Source: JAAGZL01 sp964628835
GTDB lineage: Bacteria > Pseudomonadota > Gammaproteobacteria > Chromatiales > Chromatiaceae
Assembly: GCA_964628835.1 (NCBI GenBank)
Contig: CAZVME010000023.1
Location: forward strand, 1-42,932
DNA length: 42,932 nt
Direction of reading: 5' to 3'
Shown in pieces: positions 24,099 to 32,475 of this stretch (position 1 is the stretch's first letter; each line of letters starts with the position of its first letter). The notes under the pieces are model-generated. The model saw nothing but the letters and a program-made list of their open reading frames with translations, was not told where the DNA came from and did no database searches. A program made the translations under genes and the position numbers.

Positions 24099-25256
24099 TC
24101 ACTCCTTCTCTGCCGACACTGCTGGCACTGCTGGCACTGGTTCAGGCTCACTGGTTTCAGACGCCTTGAACAGGTTACGTAAATGTGAGGAGGCACGACT
24201 TATACCCTCCACCAAACCTCCTGGCAGGAAGATAACCACGATCATAAACAATAATCCAAGAGTCAGGTGCCAACCATCGCCGACAAATTCTCCAGATATG
24301 GCCACCACTATATTCTCCAGCCAGTCCGGCAAAGCAGCGAAGAACTGATGTAGCTCGTCATCATTCAGGGCTGAGAAAATATTCTCGAAATATTTTATTA
24401 TACCGGCGCCTAAAAGTGGTCCGATCAAAGTACCTACTCCACCCAAGATAGTCATCAATACCACCTCACCGGACGCAGTCCACTGCATACGCTCGGCACC
24501 GGCCAAGGGGTCGGTAACCGCCATCAGTGATCCTGCCAGTCCTGCATACATGCCGGAGATAACAAAGGCAGCCAGCAGATAGGGCTTAGTATTGAATCCG
24601 GTGTACTTCATCCGGGTCTGGTTCGATTTTATCGCCAGCAGCTTCAATCCAAACGGGGAGCGGAAGATGCGCAGGGAGAAAAAGAAACCGATTATTAACA
24701 GGGCTGCACAGAAGTAGAAGCCGGAATAACCACTCATGCTCATGCCGAACAGTTCTGTTGAAGGCAGACCTGATGTGGTGGGCTCATCAAAAATCCGAGC
24801 ATCGTGCATAGTTAACTGCAGACCCGTCTCACCGTTGGTGAGGGGAGTAAGAACCGAGTAGGCCAGGTTATAGGACATCTGGGCAAACGCCAGGGTCAGA
24901 ATCGAAAAGTAGATCCCGGAACGGCGCAGACTGAGAAAACCAATTACGATGGCAAAAACACCCGCCAGCAACATGGACAGGAAGATAGCCGGCAACACAT
25001 TCATAGTCAGCAGTTTGAATGACCAGACTGCGGTATAGGAACCAACTCCAAGGAACACCGCATGACCGAATGAGAGGTAGCCGGTCAAGCCAAACAGAAT
25101 ATTGAAGCCAATGGCAAAGATGCCAAATATTGCAAATTTTTGTAGCAGGTCTGGATAGCCAGCCCCCACAGGTGCAAGCCATATTGGCGCCGCCAGAACA
25201 ACAACGGTAAATATGGCCATGACAACCCAATCATTTTTTAGCGATGGCATACTCAT
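24099..25256 (-). CDS. livM: LivM-type ABC transporter permease
   Basis: The 385-residue inner-membrane protein has about nine to ten hydrophobic segments and the LivM-type motifs GYLSFGHAVFLGVGSYTA and GLKLLAIKSNQTRMKYTGF near the coupling region, plus LGGVGTLIGPLLGA. The ATG has GGAGG 6 bases upstream. The C-terminal tail carries short Pro/Ala/Val/Glu repeats encoded by a 9-bp tandem repeat (CTGCTGGCA). It pairs with the LivH-type permease to form the channel. Confidence 0.9.
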   Translation of the reverse strand: MSMPSLKNDWVVMAIFTVVVLAAPIWLAPVGAGYPDLLQKFAIFGIFAIGFNILFGLTGYLSFGHAVFLGVGSYTAVWSFKLLTMNVLPAIFLSMLLAGVFAIVIGFLSLRRSGIYFSILTLAFAQMSYNLAYSVLTPLTNGETGLQLTMHDARIFDEPTTSGLPSTELFGMSMSGYSGFYFCAALLIIGFFFSLRIFRSPFGLKLLAIKSNQTRMKYTGFNTKPYLLAAFVISGMYAGLAGSLMAVTDPLAGAERMQWTASGEVVLMTILGGVGTLIGPLLGAGIIKYFENIFSALNDDELHQFFAALPDWLENIVVAISGEFVGDGWHLTLGLLFMIVVIFLPGGLVEGISRASSHLRNLFKASETSEPEPVPAVPAVSAEKE

Positions 25257-25257
25257 A

Positions 25258-26274
25258 TTAATCCTCCATCACGCCTTTTCGTCCCATCAGACCGCGCGGT
25301 CTAACCAGGATGATAATTACCGCAACCAGATAGATAATAATCTGATCGATACCAGGAATGATGGCTTTAATTTCATTCATAGATGCGAAGGACTGCAAAA
25401 TTCCCAGCAGGAATCCCGCTGCCACCGCCCCACCCAGAGAGCCCATGCCACCAACTACAACCACTACAAAGGAGAGCACCAAAAAGTCCATGCCCATGTG
25501 GTAATCAGGAGGTAGGATGGGGGCATACATAACACCGGCCAGTCCGGCCACCACCGCACCTATGCCGAAGACAATGGTGAATTTGTGCTCTACATCAATG
25601 CCGAGAAGCCCCACCGTTTCTCTGTCGTGCATGCCAGCACGCACCACCATTCCGAAGGTGGTGAATTGCAGAAAGGCGAACACCAGGAAAATAACCAGTC
25701 CGGAAAACAGCAGATAAATGATGCGCCACCAGGGATAAACCACCGACTCACCAAGACCGAACAAAACCCCGATTTGGGCGCTACCGGCTACAATATCTGG
25801 AGCTGGAGTAGGGATCGGGTTGGCGCCAAAAAAGGAGCGGATGATCTCCTGCAGCACAATGGCAAGGCCAAAGGTGACCAGGATCTGTTCCGCATGGGGT
25901 CGCTTATAAAAGTGGCGGATAAGTCCGCGCTCCATTGCAAGACCGATCAACAACATGATAGGGATCGCCAGCAGAATAGAAATTGGTACCGACCAGTCGA
26001 TGATCGCAGTACCAACATCACCGAACCAAATTTCAAGGTACGGCTGCTCTTTATAGGCCGCGAAGAAAGTAATACTTTCATCGCGTACCTTTTGGGAAAT
26101 AGTCAATATTTTTTGTACTGTAACCGCACAGAACGCACCCAGCATGAACAACGCGCCATGAGCAAAGTTCACTACACCGAGCGTCCCGAATACGAGCGTC
26201 AGGCCCAGGGCAATCAGTGCATAGGCACCGCCCTTATCAAGACCGTTTAAGATCTGAAGAAAGATCGCATCCAT
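25258..26274 (-). CDS. livH: LivH-type ABC transporter permease
   Basis: The 338-residue permease has the LivH start (LNGLDKGGAYALIALGLTLVFGTLGVVNFAHG), HAEQILVTFGLAIVLQE and GGMGSLGGAVAAGFLLG. A segment of about 40 residues (about 58-96) between the first two helical bundles is longer than in E. coli LivH. The ribosome site is poor. It follows the binding-protein gene after an 80-bp gap with a strong hairpin and is followed by livM with one base between them. Confidence 0.9.
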   Translation of the reverse strand: MDAIFLQILNGLDKGGAYALIALGLTLVFGTLGVVNFAHGALFMLGAFCAVTVQKILTISQKVRDESITFFAAYKEQPYLEIWFGDVGTAIIDWSVPISILLAIPIMLLIGLAMERGLIRHFYKRPHAEQILVTFGLAIVLQEIIRSFFGANPIPTPAPDIVAGSAQIGVLFGLGESVVYPWWRIIYLLFSGLVIFLVFAFLQFTTFGMVVRAGMHDRETVGLLGIDVEHKFTIVFGIGAVVAGLAGVMYAPILPPDYHMGMDFLVLSFVVVVVGGMGSLGGAVAAGFLLGILQSFASMNEIKAIIPGIDQIIIYLVAVIIILVRPRGLMGRKGVMED

Positions 26275-26312
26275 TATTAATTACACACTAGTGATAATAA
26301 AAGAAAGGAGAA

Positions 26313-26338
26313 TGCCGACTGCCAAATGGCAGTCGGCA
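26313..26338 (-). promoter_or_regulatory. Intercistronic hairpin between binding protein and permease genes
   Basis: TGCCGACTGCC and GGCAGTCGGCA form an 11-bp perfect stem with a 4-base loop, 16 bases after the binding-protein stop. No T tract follows on the minus strand. It is more likely an mRNA-stabilising or partial attenuation structure that keeps binding protein in excess over the membrane parts than a full terminator. Confidence 0.65.
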
Positions 26339-26354
26339 AACACTCTAGGCTCTG

Positions 26355-27710
26355 TTAGACCTCATAAGGACCAAGGTCGCCGCCAAAGATCTTGGCATCA
26401 TACTCGACCTGGGAACGCGGCACTACCTGTTCAACCTTCAGCAGATCAAACTGGGAGCTGGGCTTGTCGTTACCACGTACAACCAGCACATCCTTGAAGC
26501 ATTGGTGATCTTCTGCACGGTACTCAGTAGGACCATTACCCATACCATCAAACTTGAAGCCTTCCAGCTGTTTGATTACCTCAGGTGGGTAGAAGGTGCC
26601 AGCTTCCTCACAGGCATTGGCATACAGCAGTGCCTGTACGTAAGTGGTGTGCGCCGCCATTGAAGGTGGCTGACCATACTTGGCACCAAAGGATTTAACG
26701 AAGGCCTTGGAGCCTGCATCTTGCAGGGCCCAGTTCCAATTGGTGGTACCAAGGATACCCTTGATGTTTTCACCAGCACCCTGAGCCATCAGCCGGGAGA
26801 ACAGTGGTACGATGATCTCGAAGTTCTTACCATTGACCTGCTTGTCACGCAGACCGAACTGAACAGCCTGGGTCAAAGAGTTGATCATATCCTTACCATA
26901 GTGGTTCAAGATCAACACATCGGCGCCAGAATTCAGAACCGGGGTAATGTACTGGGAAAAATCGCCCGCACCTACAGGAGTCTTGACGGTGGCGGTGGTT
27001 TTCCAGCCCAGACCTTCGGTGGTGTTCTTGATTGACTCTTCCTGGGTCCATCCCCAAGTGTAGTCAGCGGTCAGGTGATAGGCCTTACGCTCAGTACCCA
27101 TCTCTTTCTTCAAGACCGGACCCAGCGCAGCACCGGACATGTAGGCGTTGAAGAAGTGACGGAAACCATAACGACGCTTATCTTTACCAGTGGTGTCATT
27201 AGAGTGGGTCAGACCAGCCATGAAGATGATGCCCATCTCCTGACACAGACCCTGCACGGCAACAGCAACACCAGAGGAGGAACCACCGGTAACCATGATT
27301 ACGCCATCTTTTTCGATCATACGTTTGGCGGAGGCACGAGCCGCATCAGACTTGGTCTGGGTATCACCAGTTACGAACTCAACCTTCTTACCGAGAATAC
27401 CATTGCCCTTCAGGGACAGAGGCTTCATGGTATTCAACATGCCACCGTCACCCTCACCGTTAATATGCTCAACAGCCAGCTTATAGGCGCGTAATTCATC
27501 TGCACCCTCATCTGCATAAGCACCGGACTGAGGAACATTAAAACCAAATTTTACTGAACCCGCTGTACCAGGATTATTGCGGAAATCCTTGGCTGCCCAA
27601 GCATCCTTCATGAAAAACATAGGCATGCTGGCCGCGGTAAGCGCAGCGGCGCCAACCTTGATAAAACCGCGACGGGATAGCTCACTGGTCTTTGACTTGT
27701 TATCACTCAT
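26355..27710 (-). CDS. Periplasmic substrate-binding protein of the LivFGMH-type importer (Tat-exported)
   Basis: The 451-residue protein has a twin-arginine signal (SRRGFIKVGAAALTAA, about residues 12-27) followed by a type I periplasmic-binding fold: VKFGFNVPQSGAYADEGADELR, VEFVTGDTQTKSDAARASAKRMIEKDGV, MVTGGSSSGVA and ADVLILNHYGKDM. Such proteins bind branched-chain amino acids, amides, urea or related small molecules, and the ligand cannot be decided here. ATG 27710 is chosen because the Tat motif then starts at the usual distance and a GAGG/AGGAA lies 8-10 bases upstream. Export in folded form is unusual for Liv-type binding proteins. Confidence 0.88.
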   Translation of the reverse strand: MSDNKSKTSELSRRGFIKVGAAALTAASMPMFFMKDAWAAKDFRNNPGTAGSVKFGFNVPQSGAYADEGADELRAYKLAVEHINGEGDGGMLNTMKPLSLKGNGILGKKVEFVTGDTQTKSDAARASAKRMIEKDGVIMVTGGSSSGVAVAVQGLCQEMGIIFMAGLTHSNDTTGKDKRRYGFRHFFNAYMSGAALGPVLKKEMGTERKAYHLTADYTWGWTQEESIKNTTEGLGWKTTATVKTPVGAGDFSQYITPVLNSGADVLILNHYGKDMINSLTQAVQFGLRDKQVNGKNFEIIVPLFSRLMAQGAGENIKGILGTTNWNWALQDAGSKAFVKSFGAKYGQPPSMAAHTTYVQALLYANACEEAGTFYPPEVIKQLEGFKFDGMGNGPTEYRAEDHQCFKDVLVVRGNDKPSSQFDLLKVEQVVPRSQVEYDAKIFGGDLGPYEV

Positions 27711-28300
27711 AAGATTATTTCCTCTCTCCTTGACGGGTTTAAGGCCCGATATTATTTGCATGTGCATCAAGCGCCATCTGGCGCCTGGTGCGGTTTTTCG
27801 CATTACTGGCCTACAGCCGGAAAGCGCTATTGAACCTACAACCCTGTTACATCACGCCTTGTGGACATAGCTCCGTGATGGAGTACCAATGCCATGGCAA
27901 CAAGTCCCTTATACCAAGCCGTTATTTCAACAAGTTTGTACTATTTTCTGTTGGCAATACTGATGCTAAAGCCTACTTAAAACATTCAGGTACTCTCAAC
28001 ATAACTTCAAATGGGTAGGGGTTTACTTTTACTAAATGCAACGGACGGAATCATCAGCAGACATGGGGGACAGACGAATCTAAGTTTCACATTACGCAGA
28101 TCACCCATAGCCGCCACTCTATCCTCTATTTTTAAATCTGAATTCTCGAGCTGTTGCAATATACCCACTCATTCCAGACAGATGCATGAGCTATCCCAGC
28201 TAATCCAGAGTCGCACCTTGGTATGTCGACTACACCTTTCACCACACTTCCGAGATCGCCTTTTGAGCAGAATTAGAAGCCAGGAAAACCGCCTGAATGG

Positions 28301-28572
28301 GTAACACTTATCAAATGCCTGCAGTCTACTAATGCAGGTCCTATGCCAACAGAGACACAGCACTGAAGAAAAAATGAAGCCTACCTAATAATTGGTATAG
28401 ATGCCGGCATAAGAAATTACTATATGCATAGTAAACAGCTAGTTATGTTTTTTTCGTAAATCTTAAATCTGAATTAGGGTAGATTAGGTGCCTTAATTGA
28501 ACCGTTAAACAGTACACCGAGGTGTTACCTATCTGTTTGATTTGGGTAAAATGGTAACACTGGATGTGTTAC
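28301..28572. repeat. Four copies of GTAACAC in both orientations
   Basis: GTAACAC occurs at 28301-28307 and 28554-28560, and its reverse complement GTGTTAC at 28522-28528 and 28566-28572. The last pair forms a 7-5-7 inverted repeat. Clustering in a non-coding stretch suggests binding sites for a dimeric regulator; no partner is identified. Confidence 0.4.
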
Positions 28573-28764
28573 GGGTAAACGCTTCTCTTAGTTTTGTTTT
28601 GCTAGATGTGAAGCGGTTTGTATAGCGCCGATCGCCTGCCTGGAGTGGTTCTGAGTGCGAATTTGCCCATGTTAGTCTGGGTTTGATTCAATAGGTAGAT
28701 GGTTTAGAGAGTAACCAGGTCGTCGGTGCATGACGGATAATTCGTTCTAACCAGCTGTTGCGCC

Positions 28765-28780
28765 GTAAGTGAGCACTTAC
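28765..28780. promoter_or_regulatory. Palindrome GTAAGTG-AG-CACTTAC
   Basis: A perfect 7-bp inverted repeat with a 2-base centre lies about 95 bp after the gyrB stop. It looks like a dimeric repressor operator. There is no T tract, so it is not an intrinsic terminator. The regulated gene is unclear. Confidence 0.4.
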
Positions 28781-28875
28781 TTACCTTATAGTGGCTGTGT
28801 GCCCACTGACATACACAGTGCGTTACCGTCTCTTTCCACAGTCATGGGAAAAGATTATTGATTTGTGACTCGGCC

Positions 28876-31281
28876 TCAGATATCCAGGTTGTCGACAATC
28901 AGGGCGTTGCGCTCAATAAAATCCCGGCGTGGTTCCACCTGATCACCCATCAGAGTGGTGAAGATCTCATCTGCAGCAACCGCATCTTCGATCTTCACCC
29001 TGAGGAGACGACGGGCCTCAGGATTCATGGTTGTATCCCAGAGCTGCTCTGGGTTCATCTCACCCAGTCCTTTATAGCGCTGGATATGCTGGCCTCTCTT
29101 GGCCTCATCCATCAACCAGGCCAACATCTGGTTAAAGCTGGATACATCTCGCTTGCGCTCACCCCGTTTTATGTAGGCCCCTTCCATGAGCAGCCCCTCT
29201 AGCTGGGTGCCAAGGTCGGCCAGGCGACGGTAGTCACCACTGGCAAAGAAATCCAGCGGGAACCGGGTTTCTGTTTCTATGCCATGAATCTTCCTTACCA
29301 CTCGAATGGCCTTATGCTGCTCCAGGGTCTCCACTATTGGTCCTATCTGGTACTGATCCGAGATACCACGTTCGGCATTGATCCTACCAGTCAGCTCCCC
29401 TAGCCACGATTCCAGTCGTGATGGATCTGCAAGCAGGGACTTATCAACAACTGGCATGAATATTAGCTTTTCTAACACCTCATGATCATAGCGCTTGGCC
29501 AATCTTCGGATACTGGCCATGACCGTTGTGTACTGTTGGGCCAACGACTCCAAGGCAGTCCCCGTTAATGCGGGGGCGTCAGGGGAGACATATAGTTCAG
29601 CGTTGTCCAGTGCGGTTTGTAGCAAATACTGATCGAGGTCTGCATCATCTTTCAGATACTGCTCCTGTTTGCCTTTCTTCACTTTGTAGAGTGGTGGCTG
29701 AGCAATGTATATATGGCCTCGTTCCACCAATACCCCCATCTGACGATAGAAGAAGGTAAGCAACAAGGTGCGGATATGGGCGCCATCAACATCAGCATCG
29801 GTCATGATTATGATGCGGTGATAACGTAGTTTGTCTGGATCAAACTCTTCACGACCGATACCACAACCCAGGGCGGTGATGAGTGTTCCCACCTCTGCAG
29901 ATGAGAGCATCTTGTCAAAGCGGGCCTTCTCCACATTCAGTATCTTGCCCTTGAGCGGCAGGATAGCCTGACTTCTGCGGTCCCTACCCTGTTTGGCGGA
30001 ACCCCCTGCGGAGTCACCCTCCACCAGGTAGATCTCTGATAGTGCTGGATCTTTTTCCTGACAATCAGCCAGTTTTCCAGGAAGCCCGGCAATATCCAGG
30101 ACCCCTTTGCGGCGAGTCATCTCCCGCGCCTTGCGCGCCGCCTCTCTAGCTCGCGCCGCATCCACCATCTTCCCGGCGATGGCCTTGGAGTCTGATGGGT
30201 TCTCCAACAGGAAGTCATTCAGGCTTTCCGCCAATAACGCCTCCACAATACCCTTGACCTCGGAAGATACCAGCTTGTCTTTGGTCTGGGATGAAAATTT
30301 TGGATCTGGAACCTTTACTGACAACACCGCAGTAAGTCCCTCACGTGCGTCATCACCCGTGGTATTGACCTTCTGTTTCTTGGCCAGGCCCTCTCTTTCG
30401 ATGTACTGGTTCAAGGTCCTGGTCAGACCAGCCCTGAACCCAGCCAGATGGGTACCACCATCGCGTTGCGGAATATTGTTGGTAAAACAGAAGATGCTCT
30501 CCTGATAGGACTCATTCCACTGCATGGCAAGCTCTACACCAACATCATTACGCTCGGTACTGAAGTAAAACACCTTCTCATGCATGGGGGTCTTGTTTCG
30601 GTTCAGATGCTCCACAAAGGCCTTGATGCCACCCTTATACTCAAAGGTATCACTCCTCTCTTTCGCTTCTTCTGTCAGTACGATCCTTACCCCGGAGTTA
30701 AGGAAAGAGAGCTCGCGCAGTCTTTTTGCCAGGATGTCGTAGTGAAACTCACGATCAGTAAAGATCTCTGAGCTTGGTTTAAACCAGATTTCGGTGCCGG
30801 TCTTATCCGTATCACCTACTACCGCCAGGGGCGCATTCGGCTCGCCCAAGGTATATTCCTGCTGATGTATCTTGCCATTACGCTTAATTGTAAGCCTCAA
30901 ACTGCTGGAAAGCGCATTTACTACAGATACACCTACACCATGCAGCCCTCCAGATACCTTGTATGAATTATCATCAAACTTTCCGCCGGCATGCAGCACC
31001 GTCATAATCACTTCGGCAGCAGACTTATTCTCCTCAGCATGAATATCCACCGGTATACCGCGACCATTATCACTTACGGATATAGACTGATCCTCGTTAA
31101 TGGTCACATTAATCTCGGAGCAGTGTCCGGCCAGAGCCTCATCGATGGAGTTATCCACCACCTCAAACACCATGTGGTGCAGGCCAGTACCGTCATCGGT
31201 GTCGCCAATATACATACCAGGACGCTTGCGCACCGCATCCAGGCCTTTAAGTACCTTGATATTTGTTGAGTCGTAACTCAT
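28876..31281 (-). CDS. gyrB: DNA gyrase subunit B
   Basis: GyrB is the ATPase subunit of the enzyme that introduces negative supercoils. The 801-residue product has the GHKL ATP site (EVVDNSIDEALAGH, DNGRGIPVD, GGLHGVGVSVVNALS), the TOPRIM motif EGDSAGGSAKQGRDR, DADVDGAHIRTLLL, and the C-terminal QRYKGLGEMNPEQLW. Its length fits gamma-type GyrB with the extra C-terminal insertion. The ATG has GGGAG 6 bases upstream. It ends the dnaA-dnaN-recF-gyrB block; 67 bases separate it from recF. Confidence 0.98.
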   Translation of the reverse strand: MSYDSTNIKVLKGLDAVRKRPGMYIGDTDDGTGLHHMVFEVVDNSIDEALAGHCSEINVTINEDQSISVSDNGRGIPVDIHAEENKSAAEVIMTVLHAGGKFDDNSYKVSGGLHGVGVSVVNALSSSLRLTIKRNGKIHQQEYTLGEPNAPLAVVGDTDKTGTEIWFKPSSEIFTDREFHYDILAKRLRELSFLNSGVRIVLTEEAKERSDTFEYKGGIKAFVEHLNRNKTPMHEKVFYFSTERNDVGVELAMQWNESYQESIFCFTNNIPQRDGGTHLAGFRAGLTRTLNQYIEREGLAKKQKVNTTGDDAREGLTAVLSVKVPDPKFSSQTKDKLVSSEVKGIVEALLAESLNDFLLENPSDSKAIAGKMVDAARAREAARKAREMTRRKGVLDIAGLPGKLADCQEKDPALSEIYLVEGDSAGGSAKQGRDRRSQAILPLKGKILNVEKARFDKMLSSAEVGTLITALGCGIGREEFDPDKLRYHRIIIMTDADVDGAHIRTLLLTFFYRQMGVLVERGHIYIAQPPLYKVKKGKQEQYLKDDADLDQYLLQTALDNAELYVSPDAPALTGTALESLAQQYTTVMASIRRLAKRYDHEVLEKLIFMPVVDKSLLADPSRLESWLGELTGRINAERGISDQYQIGPIVETLEQHKAIRVVRKIHGIETETRFPLDFFASGDYRRLADLGTQLEGLLMEGAYIKRGERKRDVSSFNQMLAWLMDEAKRGQHIQRYKGLGEMNPEQLWDTTMNPEARRLLRVKIEDAVAADEIFTTLMGDQVEPRRDFIERNALIVDNLDI

Positions 31282-31348
31282 CCACTACTCCCGAAAAGTT
31301 CGCAGGTATTATACACGGCTACAGAATACGATGCTGATATTTGTCGAC

Positions 31349-32410
31349 CTATCCGGCCGCAACAATGCCTTGTTCCACGTGGAACACCCTGGAGAACCCG
31401 CTGCTGCTATCCGCGATGTTATCCACCCCGGTTATTATGGTCTGATTACCCATTTGTTGTAGATACTCAAGTAGACTTTGCCTATTGGTGTGGTCAAGTT
31501 CTGATGTTAAATCATCAATCAGGATAATGGTGTCAGTGCCCGCCAGCTCACTGGCGAGCTCAACCTGCGCCAGGTGCATGGCCACGACCAGCATCTTTTG
31601 CTGACCCCTGGATGCGACCTTTTCGACTTTTTGTTTGTTCAGTTGTATCGACAGGTCAGCCCGATGAGGTCCATATCTGGTGTAACCGGCAAGCATGTCA
31701 CCCTTACGCGTACTGTCCAGGGTTTGCTCCAGATCACAGTTATCTGACCATCCACGGACCCAATCAACCTGGAGATGTTCCATTTTTAATAGCTGCATGG
31801 ATAGTTTTTTGATCTTACACGCAAGCTCTTTGTAGTAGTTTTCTCGATAATTATTGACTGCATTGCCAGATTCGATCAATTCTCGGTCCCAACTGTGGTT
31901 GAATTTACCTCTTTGGCGTAGTGCTGCGTTTCTCTGTTTCAGGCAGCGGGCGAACCTTTCAAAGGTTTGTCTGAAATTTTGTTCCACGTGGAACACTCCC
32001 CAATCCAGAAATCTTCTTCTGTACTGTGGGCCGCGTTCAAGGATTTCATGTGAGTTGGGGGTTATGACTGTAAGTGGAAGCGCGCGTGCCAGATCTGACA
32101 TTCTGTTGATGGTCTTTCCATTTAACCTTGCCTGGGTAACGCTCTGTTGTTTAATTAAGCCAATAATTTGTTTCTGAGTTTCGTTTTTTGTACTAATGAA
32201 GAGACTTAGTTGTTTCTCTCCTCTCCTAATCAGCTGCCCACGGTCTGACTTACGGAAAGATCTGCCCCTGGCTAGTAGATATATGGCCTCAAGAACACTG
32301 GTCTTGCCAGATCCATTCGCGCCCCAGATCATGTTTAGTCCCGGCGCTGGGGCAATCTCCAGCTGTTCGATTAGGCGAAAGTTATTAATTTTGAGCTGGG
32401 TAATTGCCAT
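31349..32410 (-). CDS. recF: DNA replication and repair protein RecF
   Basis: RecF is an SMC-like ATPase that helps load RecA at gaps. The 353-residue protein has Walker A GANGSGKTSVLEA (about residues 30-42), the signature region SRGQQKMLVVAMHLAQVEL and Walker B TIILIDDLTSELD. The peptide VFHVEQ occurs twice (about residues 140 and 345) because a parS palindrome is embedded in the reading frame at both places. It is located between dnaN and gyrB as in other gammaproteobacteria. Confidence 0.96.
   Translation of the reverse strand: MAITQLKINNFRLIEQLEIAPAPGLNMIWGANGSGKTSVLEAIYLLARGRSFRKSDRGQLIRRGEKQLSLFISTKNETQKQIIGLIKQQSVTQARLNGKTINRMSDLARALPLTVITPNSHEILERGPQYRRRFLDWGVFHVEQNFRQTFERFARCLKQRNAALRQRGKFNHSWDRELIESGNAVNNYRENYYKELACKIKKLSMQLLKMEHLQVDWVRGWSDNCDLEQTLDSTRKGDMLAGYTRYGPHRADLSIQLNKQKVEKVASRGQQKMLVVAMHLAQVELASELAGTDTIILIDDLTSELDHTNRQSLLEYLQQMGNQTIITGVDNIADSSSGFSRVFHVEQGIVAAG
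31371..31386. promoter_or_regulatory. parS: parS centromere site 1 (inside recF, 3' end)
   Basis: TGTTCCACGTGGAACA is a perfect 16-bp palindrome. It is the GTTCCACGTGGAAC variant of the widely conserved ParB-binding site TGTTTCACGTGAAACA. It lies in the last codons of recF, about 2.4 kb from the dnaN-dnaA intergenic region. No parA or parB gene is in this window. Confidence 0.88.
31980..31995. promoter_or_regulatory. parS: parS centromere site 2 (inside recF)
   Basis: This is a second copy of TGTTCCACGTGGAACA, identical in all 16 positions, 609 bp from the first and again in the recF reading frame. Two exact copies of a 16-bp palindrome this close to the origin make the parS call strong. Confidence 0.88.
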
Positions 32411-32475
32411 CGCGCTGATGCGTCTCTAGTTACATCTCGGTAACTCTTTGTAAACGTCAGGTTTTGCCCTCTATG

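Larger units (their letters stand above)
27711..28875. other. Gene-free stretch between gyrB and the ABC importer (about 1.2 kb)
   Basis: I see no credible gene. Open frames of 76 and 97 codons (27788-28018, 28011-28304) have no ribosome site and no protein-like features. The stretch must hold the importer promoter (minus strand). It contains a perfect palindrome GCGCCA-TC-TGGCGC at 27771-27784, a cluster of GTAACAC motifs and a GTAAGTG palindrome (both listed separately). Base composition becomes AT-richer after about 28370. It could be the remnant of lost genes or an unrecognised RNA locus. Confidence 0.5.

Noticed and set aside
27788..28304. Two plus-strand open frames (76 and 97 codons) in the gyrB-importer gap
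   Set aside because: No ribosome sites, unusual composition (many Ser/Cys/Arg), and they overlap each other; treated as non-coding.
30107..30771. Long open frames antisense to gyrB
   Set aside because: They are mirror frames of gyrB codons, with no independent start signals.
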